Source: CAYVQE01 sp964454005 (lineage in GTDB: Bacteria > Myxococcota > B64-G9). Taken from it: DNA of 41,512 nt. Positions 21,561 through 38,303 of the stretch are shown in pieces (position 1 is the first letter of the stretch; each line of letters starts with the position of its first letter). Position numbers and translations under genes: made by a program. The DNA lies in contig CAYVQE010000037.1 in NCBI GenBank assembly GCA_964454005.1, positions 1 through 41,512 on the forward strand, read 5' to 3'. The notes under the pieces are model-generated. The model had not been told where the DNA came from and did not search any database. It worked only from the letters and a program-made list of their open reading frames with translations.

Positions 21561-23404
21561 TCAGCTGTCCGGGTCCAGCATGCGCTCGCGGGCGCGGATG
21601 AAGTTGCGGATGCCGGCGTGGATGCCGGCGACCAGCTTGCGGCGGTAGGCCTTGGTGCGCAGCCGGCGTTCCTCGCGCGGGTTGGAGATGAACGAGGCTT
21701 CCACCAGCACCGAGGGCATGCGGGCGCCGATCAGCACGTAGAACAGGGCCGGCTTGATTCCCATGTCGCGCACCCCCTTGTAGCTGCGGCGCAGGGTGCC
21801 GACCATGGCCTTCTGGATGGAGCGGCCCAGGCTGATGGAGTCGTCGACGTGCGACTTCAGCGCCAGGTCGGCCAGGATGTACTGCAGGTCGGAGATCGAC
21901 TTCTCCGAGGTGGCGTTCTCGCGGGCGGCCAGCTTGATGCTGTAGCGGTCGTCGGTCAGGTTCAGGTAGAAGGTCTCCACCCCGTGGAAGCGCCGGTTGC
22001 GGTGGGCGTTGCAGTGCAGCGAGATGAACAGATCGGCCTTGCGCGAGTTGGCGATGGCGGTGCGCTTCTCCAGCGGAATGAACACGTCCCGGTCGCGCGT
22101 CAGCACCACCTCTTTGAGCCCCAGCTCTTCGTCCTTCTCCAGACGGGCGGCCAGCCGCTTGGCCAGATCGAGCACCACTTCCTTCTCCAGCGTCTTGCTC
22201 GGCCCGATGGCGCCCGGGTCGCGGCCGCCGTGGCCGGGGTCGATCACCACCCGGTGCACCTTCAGCCCGGCCAGCATGGATAGCGAGCGGCCGGGCTTGC
22301 TCTCGTGCTTGTCCGGCAGCTTCGGCTCGGCCGCCGGCTCGGCCCGTCCGTCGGCCGCCTCGGCTCCGCCATCCCTTTTCTCGGCGGCCTGGCCGGCTTT
22401 ATTCTCCGCCCGGCCGATGATGCTGGCCACCTCGTCAGAGCCGGCGCTGACGTCGATCACCACCCGGGCCGGGTGCTCCATCGGAAAGACCTTGTACTCG
22501 CCCATGGTCTCCAGGTCGAGCACCACCCGGACCACCTCGGGCGAGAAGGGAGCGAAGCGGATGCGGCGCACCACCGAGTCGCGCACCGCGATCGGGCTCT
22601 CGAGTTCGGGGGCGATGCGGGCGCCTTCCAGATCGACATACAGCCGTAGCGACGCGTGCTGCTCGCTGGCCGGCAGCACGCCGAACTTGTACTCGGCCGG
22701 CGAGCGGGTCAGCAGGGTGACCCGGGTGTAGTCCGGCCCCGAGTCGTGGCGCACGCGGGCCAGCAGCGGCCGGCCCCCGGCCGGTTCCTGCTCGGCCTCG
22801 TCGGGCTCGGCCGCATCGGCCGCAGCGGCATCCGGTTTCTCGTCCGGCCCGGCCTCGACCTCGGGGTCGGCCGCGTCGAGGGCCTCCGGGCCGCCCAGAT
22901 CCTGGAGCATGCGGCGGGCCTTGGGGGTGACGTCGCCCTCGGGAAAGCGCTCCACCAGCAACGCCAAAGCGCGCACGGCCCGCTTCGGCTGCTTGCGGTA
23001 GTCGATCCAGGACAGCGCCACGTAGAGCTGGGCGTCGTCGGCCAGGTGGCTGCCCGGATGGGCTGCGACCAGCTGCTGCATCAGCTCCACCGATCGCTCC
23101 AGATCCTCGCCGACCCGCGAGATGTCGTACAGGTCGTAGTAAAGCCGCCCGGCGGTAAAAAGGGCGTCGGCGGCCCGCTCCGACTTCGGATATTTTTCGG
23201 CCACCCGCTCGAACGCAGCGGCCGTGTTGTGCCAATGGTGGCGGAACTTCTGCTTCTGCTCGTCGGCCTTGAAGCTGTAGAAGACCCGCCGCGCCTGCTG
23301 GTAAGCCTGCTCGGCGGACTCGTCCTCGTCCCCGGCCGCGGTCGGGGCGACCAGCAACGCCAGCCCCAGCGCGGCGATCGTCCGCGCGGCGATCCGCGTC
23401 AACT

Positions 23405-23408
<4 letters not shown>
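21561..23408 (-). CDS. N-acetylmuramoyl-L-alanine amidase with TPR-like and AMIN domains
   Basis: A 615-residue exported cell-wall hydrolase that cuts the amide between muramic acid and the peptide stem, used in daughter-cell separation. Order: a signal peptide (IAALGLALLVAPTAAG); a TPR-like helical part (about 30-185, FERVAEKYPKSERAADALF); an acidic linker; an AMIN domain (about 225-345, LRLYVDLEGARI) that targets septal peptidoglycan; an acidic linker; and the Amidase_3 domain (about 385-600). Zinc motifs are intact: VVIDPGHGGRDPGAIG, EKEVVLDLAKRL, ISLHCNAH and VLVEASFISN. The start is GTG at 23408, overlapping the mutS stop as GTGA with GGAGG 7 bases upstream, so it is coupled to mutS. Confidence 0.93.
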
Positions 23409-26044
<2,636 letters not shown>

Positions 26045-26069
26045 CTTGGGTCCGAGACCGTTCGCGCTG

Positions 26070-26098
26070 ACGATAGCAGAGCCCGGCCGGGCTGTAAA
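26070..26098 (-). promoter_or_regulatory. Predicted mutS promoter with palindrome in the spacer
   Basis: On the minus strand, TTTACA (26093-26098), a 17-base spacer and TATCGT (26070-26075). Almost the whole spacer is the perfect palindrome AGCCCGGCCGGGCT (26080-26093), a possible operator or hairpin. Confidence 0.5.
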
Positions 26099-26114
26099 GA
26101 ACGGCGCCCGCTGC

Positions 26115-26669
26115 TCAGGCCAGCTTCAGACCGCCGGCCAGCGCCAGGTGGGTGAAGGCGGCGAAGACCAGGGCGTGGGTGATGCTGCCGTCGGCCAGCA
26201 TCCCGGGCACGGCCGCCAGCGGTTGTTCGGCCACCTCGAGCTGCTCGTTCTCGTCGGGTTGCTGCGGCCCGACGCAGCGGGCTTCGCGGGCCAGGTAGGT
26301 ATACGTGCGGTTGGTCTGGAAGGCCGGGTTGGGCTCCACCGTGCCGAGCAGCTCCCAGGCCGTGGCCGCGTAGCCGGTCTCCTCGCGCAGTTCCCGTTGT
26401 GCGGCCGCCAACGGCTGCTCGCCCTCGTCGACCATGCCGCCGGGGATCTCGACGGTCACCGACTCGGTGCCATGGCGGTACTGGCGCACCAGCACCACCT
26501 GTTCTCGCGCGGTCAGGGCGATGACGTTGACCCAGTCCGGCGCCTCCATGACGAAGAAATCGAACTCGCGGCCGTCGCGCGGATCGCACAGCCGATCGCG
26601 GTGGGCGGCGAAGATCTTCGCCTGCAGCAGGGTCTGGCGCTTACGGCGTTGCCAGCGCGTGATGCCCAT
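26115..26669 (-). CDS. NUDIX hydrolase, ADP-ribose pyrophosphatase-like
   Basis: A 184-residue NUDIX enzyme. The complete Nudix box (G-x5-E-x7-R-E-U-x-E-E-x-G-U) is at GMVDEGEQPLAAAQRELREE. The flanking sequence (VVLVRQYRHG before; GTVEPNPAFQTNRTYTYLA after) resembles NudF-type ADP-ribose pyrophosphatases. The substrate is inferred from this resemblance only. ATG 26669 is preceded by GGAGG with 7 bases spacing; the frame stays open upstream over the uvrA end, which is a GC effect. It lies between uvrA and mutS on the same strand, with its own space on both sides. Confidence 0.9.
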   Translation of the reverse strand: MGITRWQRRKRQTLLQAKIFAAHRDRLCDPRDGREFDFFVMEAPDWVNVIALTAREQVVLVRQYRHGTESVTVEIPGGMVDEGEQPLAAAQRELREETGYAATAWELLGTVEPNPAFQTNRTYTYLAREARCVGPQQPDENEQLEVAEQPLAAVPGMLADGSITHALVFAAFTHLALAGGLKLA

Positions 26670-26737
26670 GGGTGCGCCTCCAAACCGATGGTGTCCCTCG
26701 CGGTTGTCACCCGTGGTGCGCGCCCGGCCTCCTTTTG

Positions 26738-32166
<5,429 letters not shown>

Positions 32167-32229
32167 CGACGAAGTCGCTCCACTCTCCCCCGCCGCGCAG
32201 GATCAGTATGCGGCACGGCCGAGACAGAT

Positions 32230-32251
32230 AAAAGGGCTTTCGGCCTCTTTT
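32230..32251 (-). terminator. Intrinsic terminator after ychF
   Basis: On the minus strand AAAAG-A-GGC, loop CGAAA, GCC-CTTTT forms an 8-pair stem with one bulged A and ends in a T-rich run. It lies 17 bases after the ychF stop and separates the ychF unit from uvrA. The opposite strand also ends in a T-run but has no gene to terminate. Confidence 0.7.
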
Positions 32252-32267
32252 TATTCGGAAATTCTGG

Positions 32268-33362
32268 CTATACGTTGAAACGAAAGCGGATCACGTCGCC
32301 GTCGCGCACCGGGTAGTCGCGCCCCTCGGAACGGATGGCGCCGCGATCGCGGGCGGCCGCCTCGGAGCCGAGGGCGATCAGATCCTCGGCCTGAATGACC
32401 TCGGCGCGGATGAAGCCGCGCTCCATGTCGGAGTGGATCCGCCCGGCGGCCCGGGCGGCCGGGGTGCCGGCCGGCACGGTCCAGGCCCGCACCTCGGTCC
32501 CGGCGGTGGTGAAGAAGGTCACCAGCTCGAGAAGGCGGTAGCCGGCCTGCACCAGCTGCTCCAGGCCGCGCTGGGCGAGCCCGATCTCCTGCTGGAAGGC
32601 GACCCGATCAGCGGGCTCGAGCTCCTCGAGTTCGGCCTCGGTGCGGGCGCTGACCATGACGCAGCCAGCGCCCTGTTCGGCGGCCAGCTTCTGCAGCTGC
32701 TCGACCGCCGGGCCGGGCCGGCCGATCTGGTCGTCGTCGATATTGGCCACGTAGAGCACCGGCTTGGCCGACAGCAGGGGCGTGGCCGCCAGCCGCTCGC
32801 GCTCGGCAGCGGTGAGCTGCAGGTTGCGGGCCGGCCAGCCGCGGGCCAGCTCGCGCTGCACCCGCTCGAGCACGGCCAGTTCGGCCTTGGCCTCGGCGTC
32901 ACCGCTGACGGCCACCTTGGTCTGGCGCTGCAGGCGACGCTCGACCACCTCGAGGTCGCGAAGGGTCAGTTCTGTCTCGACCACGCCGGCGTCGCGCGCT
33001 GGATCGACGCTGGTGTAGACGTGGGCCACTTTGTCGTCGGCGAAGCAGCGCACTGCGTGGACTACCGCGTCGACCGCCTGGATCTGGCCCAGGAACTGGT
33101 TACCCAGCCCCTCGCCCTGGGCGGCCCCGGCCACCAGACCGGCGATGTCGACGAACTCGAGCGCGGTCGGGGTGACCTTTTCGTGGGGCACGCAGTCGGC
33201 CACGGGCTGCAGGCGCGCATCGGGTACCGGAACCACGCCGTGGTTGGGCTCCACCGTGCAGAAGGGATAGTTCTCGGCGGCGGCGCCGGCGGCGGTCAGA
33301 GCGTTGAACAGGGTGGACTTGCCCACATTCGGCAAGCCGACGATGCCACAGCTGAAACCCAA
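32268..33362 (-). CDS. ychF: Redox-regulated ATPase YchF (Obg family)
   Basis: A 364-residue universally conserved P-loop ATPase that associates with ribosomes. The N-terminus fits family members exactly (CGIVGLPNVGKSTLFNALTAAG). The switch region reads FVDIAGLVAGAAQGEGLGNQFL, the G4 region is VANIDDD, and the C-terminal TGS domain (AWTVPAGTPAARAAGRIHSD) is complete. The start is TTG at 33362, supported by AAGGA 6 bases upstream and by the exact family N-terminus. It lies 24 bases after ihfB and a terminator follows it. Confidence 0.96.
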   Translation of the reverse strand: MGFSCGIVGLPNVGKSTLFNALTAAGAAAENYPFCTVEPNHGVVPVPDARLQPVADCVPHEKVTPTALEFVDIAGLVAGAAQGEGLGNQFLGQIQAVDAVVHAVRCFADDKVAHVYTSVDPARDAGVVETELTLRDLEVVERRLQRQTKVAVSGDAEAKAELAVLERVQRELARGWPARNLQLTAAERERLAATPLLSAKPVLYVANIDDDQIGRPGPAVEQLQKLAAEQGAGCVMVSARTEAELEELEPADRVAFQQEIGLAQRGLEQLVQAGYRLLELVTFFTTAGTEVRAWTVPAGTPAARAAGRIHSDMERGFIRAEVIQAEDLIALGSEAAARDRGAIRSEGRDYPVRDGDVIRFRFNV

Positions 33363-33386
33363 GCTCGTTCCTTGGCGCCGGGACGC

Positions 33387-33695
33387 TCACAACTGGGGGG
33401 TCGACTGCTGCACCCGGGCCGAGTTGACCCGTTCCTTGAGTTCCTTGCCCACCGTGAAGAAAGGAGTGCGCTTGCGGGGCACCGACACCTTCTCGCCCGT
33501 CTTGGGGTTGCGCCCCTCGCGGGCCTCGCGGATCTTCGATACGAAGCTGCCGAAACCGCGGATCTCGATGCGTTCGTCCCGGGTCAAGGCTTCGGTCATG
33601 CTGTTGAAGATGGTGTCGACGATGATCTCGACGTCCTTCTTGGACACGCTGCTGAGCTTGCCGGCAACCGCCTCGATCAGTTGGCTCTTCGTCAC
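33387..33695 (-). CDS. ihfB: HU/IHF-family DNA-binding protein, IHF beta-like
   Basis: A 102-residue DNA-bending protein. The opening TKSQLIEAVAGKL, the core IEIRGFGSFVSKIREAREGRNPKTGE and the following basic arm are typical of IHF beta. Position directly after rpsA supports ihfB rather than HU, although HU/IHF naming by sequence alone is soft. The start is GTG at 33695 with AGGAG 8 bases upstream. It lies 51 bases after the rpsA stop and is probably on the rpsA transcript. Confidence 0.9.
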   Translation of the reverse strand: MTKSQLIEAVAGKLSSVSKKDVEIIVDTIFNSMTEALTRDERIEIRGFGSFVSKIREAREGRNPKTGEKVSVPRKRTPFFTVGKELKERVNSARVQQSTPQL

Positions 33696-33746
33696 GGCCT
33701 GGGCTCCTTTCTTACAACCCCGATGGCTTGGCGCGCGGGGTAAAGC

Positions 33747-35639
33747 TCAGTCGTCCCGGCTTTCGTCGTCGCCGGCCGATTCGTCGGCCTCGGCAGTGGC
33801 GCCGGCAGCGCTCTCGTCTCCGGCCGACTCGCCCCCTTCGCCTTCCTCGCCCCCTTCGCCTTCCTCGCCCCCTTCGCCTTCCTCGCCACCTTCGCCTTCC
33901 TCGCCACCGACGATGCCGGCCGAGGCCAGTGCGTCGCCCAGGCGCACGCCGCTGTCGCCCTGCTTGCGCAGGTACTCCTGGTAGTCCTCCTCGCCCTTGG
34001 ACAGCTGCAGGCTCTTGACGCTCAGCGCGATGCGCCGCTCCTCGGGGTCGACGTCGAGCACCATCACCTCGACATCATCGCCCTCGTTGACCACCTGCCG
34101 CGGGTCCTCGATGCGCTCCTGGCTCATCTCGGAGATGTGGATCAGCCCCTCGATGCCATCTTCCAACTCGACGAAGGCACCAAACTCGGTCACCTTGATG
34201 CACTTGCCATTGACCCGGGTTCCCGGAGGGTACCGCTCCGGGATCTTGGTCCACGGATCCTGGGCCAGCTGCTTGATGCCCAGCGAGAAACGCTCGTTCT
34301 CGGGGTCGATGTGCAGCACCATGGCCTCGACCTCGTCGCCCTTCTTGAACATCTGGCTGGGGTGCTTGATGCGCTGCGTCCAGGAGATGTCCGAGATGTG
34401 GACCAGGCCGTCGATGCCCTCCTCGATGCCGATGAAGATGCCGAAGTCGGTTATGTTGCGGATGCGGCCGCGGATGACCGAGCCGATCGGGTACTTCTCC
34501 TCGAGCATGGACCAGGGGTTGGGCTCGACCTGCTTCATGCCCAGCGAGATGCGCTTGTTGGTCGAGTCGATGTCGAGCACGATGGCCTCGACCTCATCGC
34601 CCACGGCCACCATCTTCGAGGGGTGCTTGACCCGCTTGGTCCAGGACATCTCGGAGATGTGGATCAGCCCCTCGATGCCCTCCTCCAGCTCGACGAAGGC
34701 ACCGTAGTCGGTCAGCGAGACCACCTTGCCGCTGACCTTGTTGCCCACCTGGTACTTATCATCGGCGTGGGTCCAGGGATCCTCGTTGATCTGCTTCAGC
34801 CCCAGGCTGACCCGCTCGGTCTCGGGGTCGAACTTGAGCACCATCACGTCGACCTCGTCGCCGACCGAGAAGATCTGGCTGGGGTGGCTGACGCGGCCCC
34901 AGGACATGTCGGTGATGTGCAGCAGGCCGTCGATGCCGCCGAGGTCGATGAAGGCGCCGTACTCGGTGATGTTCTTGACGATGCCCGGCAGGATGGCCCC
35001 CGGCTTGAGCTTCTTCAGGGTGTCGGTCTTGAGCGCCTCGCGCTCCTTCTCCAGCAGCACCCGCCGGCTGAGCACGATGTTGCCCCGCCGCTTGTTGAAC
35101 TTGATGATCTTGAAGTCGAACTTCTGGCCGATCAGTTTCTCCAGGTTGCGGATCGGCCGCAGGTCGACCTGGGAGCCGGGCAAGAATGCCTTGACCCCGA
35201 TGTCGACGCTCAGCCCGCCCTTGACGCGGGCCACGATGGTGCCCTCGACCAGCTCGTCCTTCTCCACCGCCTCGCTGATCTCGTCCCAGACCTTGAGCTT
35301 GTCGGCCTTCTCCTTCGACAGCACGATCAGGCCGTCCTCGTCCTCCCAGCGCTCGAGCAGCACGTCAACCTCGTCGCCGACGCCCACGCCGGGCTTGCCA
35401 TCGGGCTTCTTGCCGAACTCCGCCAACTGTATGGTGCCCTCGGACTTGTAGCCGATGTCGACCACGGCATGATCCGGCCGTAGCTCGATGACCTCGCCCT
35501 TGACGATCTCGCCTTCGCGAAGCTCCTGGTGTTGGAGGCTGGCCTCGAACATGGCGGCGAAGTCTTCCTCGCCCCCGTTCTGCGCGCTGCCGCCGGTGTT
35601 CTGCTCTTCGTTCGGTCCCTTCTGTTGACCCTTGTCCAT
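33747..35639 (-). CDS. rpsA: 30S ribosomal protein S1
   Basis: A 630-residue protein with six S1 (OB-fold) repeats, four of them near-identical in pattern (e.g. GIEGLIHISEMSW followed by VGDEVEAIVLDID). S1 brings mRNA to the 30S subunit. The N-terminus carries a charged Gln/Glu/Asn-rich extension of about 30 residues. The C-terminus ends in an acidic tail with four tandem EEGEGG units and then Glu/Asp/Ala/Ser residues, unlike the E. coli protein. ATG 35639 is preceded by GAGG with 8 bases spacing. The frame is open 61 codons further up over the leader, but those residues do not resemble S1. It has its own promoter inside the ispH end. Confidence 0.95.
   Translation of the reverse strand: MDKGQQKGPNEEQNTGGSAQNGGEEDFAAMFEASLQHQELREGEIVKGEVIELRPDHAVVDIGYKSEGTIQLAEFGKKPDGKPGVGVGDEVDVLLERWEDEDGLIVLSKEKADKLKVWDEISEAVEKDELVEGTIVARVKGGLSVDIGVKAFLPGSQVDLRPIRNLEKLIGQKFDFKIIKFNKRRGNIVLSRRVLLEKEREALKTDTLKKLKPGAILPGIVKNITEYGAFIDLGGIDGLLHITDMSWGRVSHPSQIFSVGDEVDVMVLKFDPETERVSLGLKQINEDPWTHADDKYQVGNKVSGKVVSLTDYGAFVELEEGIEGLIHISEMSWTKRVKHPSKMVAVGDEVEAIVLDIDSTNKRISLGMKQVEPNPWSMLEEKYPIGSVIRGRIRNITDFGIFIGIEEGIDGLVHISDISWTQRIKHPSQMFKKGDEVEAMVLHIDPENERFSLGIKQLAQDPWTKIPERYPPGTRVNGKCIKVTEFGAFVELEDGIEGLIHISEMSQERIEDPRQVVNEGDDVEVMVLDVDPEERRIALSVKSLQLSKGEEDYQEYLRKQGDSGVRLGDALASAGIVGGEEGEGGEEGEGGEEGEGGEEGEGGESAGDESAAGATAEADESAGDDESRDD
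33829..33908. repeat. 18-base tandem repeats in the rpsA 3' end
   Basis: Four copies of the 18-base unit TCGCCCCCTTCGCCTTCC (the fourth with one change) plus 8 bases of a fifth. They encode the EEGEGG tail of S1, and the unit keeps the frame if copies are lost or gained. Confidence 0.9.
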
Positions 35640-35825
35640 CCTGACTTCCTCGACTCCCCGTTGGCTGGGATGATTCCTGGCCACCGCCCCTGGGCACTCG
35701 GCTCTCTTTGTTTCGTAACGCTCGGAGACCGGAGCGGCAGGAATGATTCCTCCGAATTTCTGCACCGCCTTCCGGGAACGTCGGAGGGTCCGATCCCGAA
35801 AAGCCGCCTCGCCCCGCTGCAAGGC
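35640..35825 (-). promoter_or_regulatory. rpsA 5' leader with a repeated motif
   Basis: About 186 bases separate the predicted start of transcription from the rpsA ATG. On the transcript strand AGGAATCATTCCT (35739-35751, a perfect palindrome around one base) and GGAATCATCCC (35667-35677) share GGAATCAT, with centres 73 bases apart. The first can fold as AGGA, loop AUCAU, UCCU. S1 represses its own mRNA in E. coli, so an autoregulatory leader is a fair guess. Confidence 0.4.
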
Positions 35826-35831
35826 CGGGCC

Positions 35832-35860
35832 AACATACTGATTTTGCCCAAGGGTGTCAA
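35832..35860 (-). promoter_or_regulatory. Predicted strong promoter of rpsA
   Basis: On the minus strand, TTGACA (35855-35860), a 17-base spacer and TATGTT (35832-35837). The -35 box contains the ispH stop codon, so rpsA can be transcribed separately from tyrA-cmk-ispH. Confidence 0.65.
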
Positions 35861-36702
35861 ACGGTTTCTCCCATTTTCAGCAGGGCCCGCTCGACCCGAT
35901 CCAGCAACCATTCCGGGGTGGAAGCCCCGGAGGTCAGGCCGATCCGCTCGGCCGCTCCCAGCTCCAGCGCACCGAACTCGGCCTCGGTCTCGATGTGGAC
36001 GGTGCGCGGCTGGACCTGGCGGCAGATGCCGGTCAGGTGGTTGGTGTTGGCGCTGTTGCGGCCGCCGACCACCACCAGCCGGTCGACCCGGGCCGCCAGC
36101 CGCCGGCCGGCTCGCTGGCGCTGGTGGGCATCGCGACAGATGGTGTCGAAGACCCGCACGTCGTCGAACCGCCGGCGCAAATCATCGACCACCGCCGCGT
36201 AGCGGTCGGCGTCGAGGGTGGTCTGGGCGACCACCCCGAGCGGGGTGGCGGCCGGCAATTCAGCGAGCGCGGCGGCGGAACGCAGCACCCGGATGGGGCC
36301 GCCGGCATAGCTGACCTGGGCCCGCACCTCGGGGTGGGTGGCGTCGCCCACCAGCACCACGGTCCTGCCGGCCCGGCCCAGCTGCTCGATGCGCCGGCGG
36401 GGCGCCTTGACGTGCGGGCAGGTGGCGTCGATCAGCTCCACCCCCAGCCCTTGCGCCAGCTCGGTCTCGTCCCGGCCGATGCCGTGGGTGCGCACCAGCG
36501 CCCGCTTGTTAGCGCAATCGGTGATGCGTTCGACCACCTGCACCCCGGCCCGGGCCAGCCGCTCGACCTCCTGCGGGTTGTGCATCAGAGGCCCGATGGT
36601 CACCAGCGGCGGGCCCGGGGTGGCCAGCAGGCGCTCGGCCAAGCGGGTGGCCCGCCCGACGCCGAAGCAGAAGCCGGCGTGCTCGGAGCGCAGCACCTCC
36701 AT
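35857..36702 (-). CDS. ispH: 4-hydroxy-3-methylbut-2-enyl diphosphate reductase
   Basis: The last enzyme of the non-mevalonate isoprenoid pathway, which makes IPP and DMAPP through a [4Fe-4S] cluster. The protein has 281 residues, slightly short. Cluster ligands are Cys12 (HAGFCFGVGRA), Cys95 (IDATCPHVKA) and Cys189 (FDTICRDAHQRQ). Substrate-binding His41, His73, His123 and the proton-relay Glu125 (THPEV) are in place, as is NSANTNHL. The ATG follows the cmk stop with no gap. The tyrA-cmk-ispH-rpsA order is typical of deltaproteobacteria. Confidence 0.96.
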   Translation of the reverse strand: MEVLRSEHAGFCFGVGRATRLAERLLATPGPPLVTIGPLMHNPQEVERLARAGVQVVERITDCANKRALVRTHGIGRDETELAQGLGVELIDATCPHVKAPRRRIEQLGRAGRTVVLVGDATHPEVRAQVSYAGGPIRVLRSAAALAELPAATPLGVVAQTTLDADRYAAVVDDLRRRFDDVRVFDTICRDAHQRQRAGRRLAARVDRLVVVGGRNSANTNHLTGICRQVQPRTVHIETEAEFGALELGAAERIGLTSGASTPEWLLDRVERALLKMGETV

Positions 36703-37413
36703 TCAGCCGCCCCGCCCCCGGCGCTGCTGCCGGCACTGCTCCCGGTGTTGCTCCACCAAGGCCACCACCCGCGCCACCACCTGGTCGATGGTCAGCGGTC
36801 CGGTGTCGATTCGCACCGCATCCGGCGCCGCCCGCAGCGGGGCCACCGCCCGGCCGCGATCGCGCTCATCGCGCTGGCGCACCTCGGCCAAGGTGCGCTC
36901 GAACGGCTCGGGCTGGCCCCGCTGGTGCAGCTCGTCCCAGCGCCGGCGGGCGCGCACCTCATCGCCGGCTTCCAGAAAAACCTTCACCTCGGCGTCCGGA
37001 AACACCACCGTACCGATGTCGCGGCCTTCGAGCACCACCCCGCCGTCGCGGCCCAAGGCGCGTTGGGTCTCGAGCAGGGCCCGGCGCACCGCGGGCTGGG
37101 CCGAGACCTGCGAGGCCAGCTGCGCCACCGCCGCGGTGCGGATGGCGGCGGTCACCTCGCGCCCGTCCAACCACACCCGCTCGCCCAACCCGCCGCGCTC
37201 GAAGCCGATCCGCATGGCCGCCGCCAGCCGGGCCAGCGCCGTCTCGTCATCGGGCGCCACCCCGGACTCACCGGCGTACAGTGCCAGGCAGCGGTAGATG
37301 GCCCCGGTGTCGACCAGGGTGAAGTCGAGTGCGGCCGCCACCCGACGGGCCACGGTCGACTTGCCCGAGCCGGCCGGCCCATCGATGGCCACCACCGGCC
37401 GCTCACGCGCCAT
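36703..37413 (-). CDS. cmk: Cytidylate kinase
   Basis: A 236-residue kinase that converts CMP/dCMP to the diphosphates. The P-loop is IDGPAGSGKSTVARRVA, followed by LVDTGAIYRCLAL, the conserved LEGRDIGTVVFPDA and the lid region RARRRWDEL. I start at ATG 37413 (GAGGAG 6 bases upstream), 11 bases inside the TyrA-like gene; the longer frame upstream is that gene's shadow. A basic, Gln-rich C-terminal tail is extra. The next gene begins at the base after the stop. Confidence 0.95.
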   Translation of the reverse strand: MARERPVVAIDGPAGSGKSTVARRVAAALDFTLVDTGAIYRCLALYAGESGVAPDDETALARLAAAMRIGFERGGLGERVWLDGREVTAAIRTAAVAQLASQVSAQPAVRRALLETQRALGRDGGVVLEGRDIGTVVFPDAEVKVFLEAGDEVRARRRWDELHQRGQPEPFERTLAEVRQRDERDRGRAVAPLRAAPDAVRIDTGPLTIDQVVARVVALVEQHREQCRQQRRGRGG

Positions 37414-38260
37414 CGCCCGCTCCTCGCGCCGCATCGTTGCCGCGACAGTCGGTCCCATCGCCGGAGCCGGCTCCCAGCCGCTGCTGCTGGCGCTGCAGCT
37501 CGCCGATCAGCTCATCGATCAGCGCGCTCAGCCGGCCGGCGTAGAGCTGGTGGCAGCGGTTGAGTTCGACCGGGGCGTCCATCCCGTCCAGCCAAGTCTG
37601 CAGGGCGGTCTGCCCGGCGGGCCAGCCGCCACGGCCGGCCACCCGGCCCAGCGCCAGCGCCAGCAGCTCGGGCCACAGCCCGCTGCCGGCCACCGCGGCC
37701 TCGAAGGCGTCTGGAGCCAGCCGCTGCGGCCGCAGTCCGGCGGCGGCCCACAGGGCTTCGGCCCGGTCCACCGCCTTGTGCGGCAGCGGCCCGCCGGCGG
37801 CCAGCAGGCAGGTCCGGCCGTCGAGCCGGCCGGGCGCGGCCGCGCCGGCGCCCTGGCCGCGCAGGTGCACCAGGGGATAGCCCGGCACCAGGTTCTCGGC
37901 CGAGCGCACGAAGCGCACCAGCTGGTGGCGCAGCCGGGCGGTGGTGCCGGCGGCGCAGCAGATCACCGCGCCCGGGCGCACGTCCGGGCCGATCGCGTCC
38001 ATGACCTTGAACACCTCGTCCAGCGGCACCGCCAGCACGATCGCCTCGGCGCCCATCACGCCGCGGGCCGCGTCGTCGCGGCCGCGATCGATGAAGCCCA
38101 GCCGCTCGGCCATCTCCAGATGCGCCTGCTGCCGATCGATGCCGATCACCTCGTCGACCACCCCCCGGCCCTTGAGCAGCGCGGCCAGCGAGCAGCCGAT
38201 CAGACCGGTGCCGATCACGGCCACCCGCCCGAAGCTCGTCCCGTTTTCCGGCTCTGCCAT
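37403..38260 (-). CDS. TyrA-like (prephenate dehydrogenase family) protein with altered active-site motifs
   Basis: A 285-residue protein with the NAD-binding N-terminal fold of prephenate/arogenate dehydrogenase (VAVIGTGLIGCSLAALLKGRG, then VDEVIGIDR and EAIVLAVPL) and the helical dimerisation part. Position before cmk-ispH-rpsA matches the usual tyrA-(aroA)-cmk cluster, but aroA is missing here. Key family motifs have changed. The catalytic HP of HPMAG reads YP (Tyr128-Pro129), the SHLPH-type motif reads SGLWP (193-197), and the D-x-x-S-x-K-like segment reads CCAAGTTAR. It may be a degenerate or repurposed TyrA. The start at 38260 has a G-rich stretch upstream; an in-frame start 16 codons earlier is possible. 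Confidence 0.78.
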   Translation of the reverse strand: MAEPENGTSFGRVAVIGTGLIGCSLAALLKGRGVVDEVIGIDRQQAHLEMAERLGFIDRGRDDAARGVMGAEAIVLAVPLDEVFKVMDAIGPDVRPGAVICCAAGTTARLRHQLVRFVRSAENLVPGYPLVHLRGQGAGAAAPGRLDGRTCLLAAGGPLPHKAVDRAEALWAAAGLRPQRLAPDAFEAAVAGSGLWPELLALALGRVAGRGGWPAGQTALQTWLDGMDAPVELNRCHQLYAGRLSALIDELIGELQRQQQRLGAGSGDGTDCRGNDAARGAGDGA

Positions 38261-38303
38261 CCGCCAACCCCCATCGCAACACAGCCCAGCGCCGTGCCCG
38301 AAC

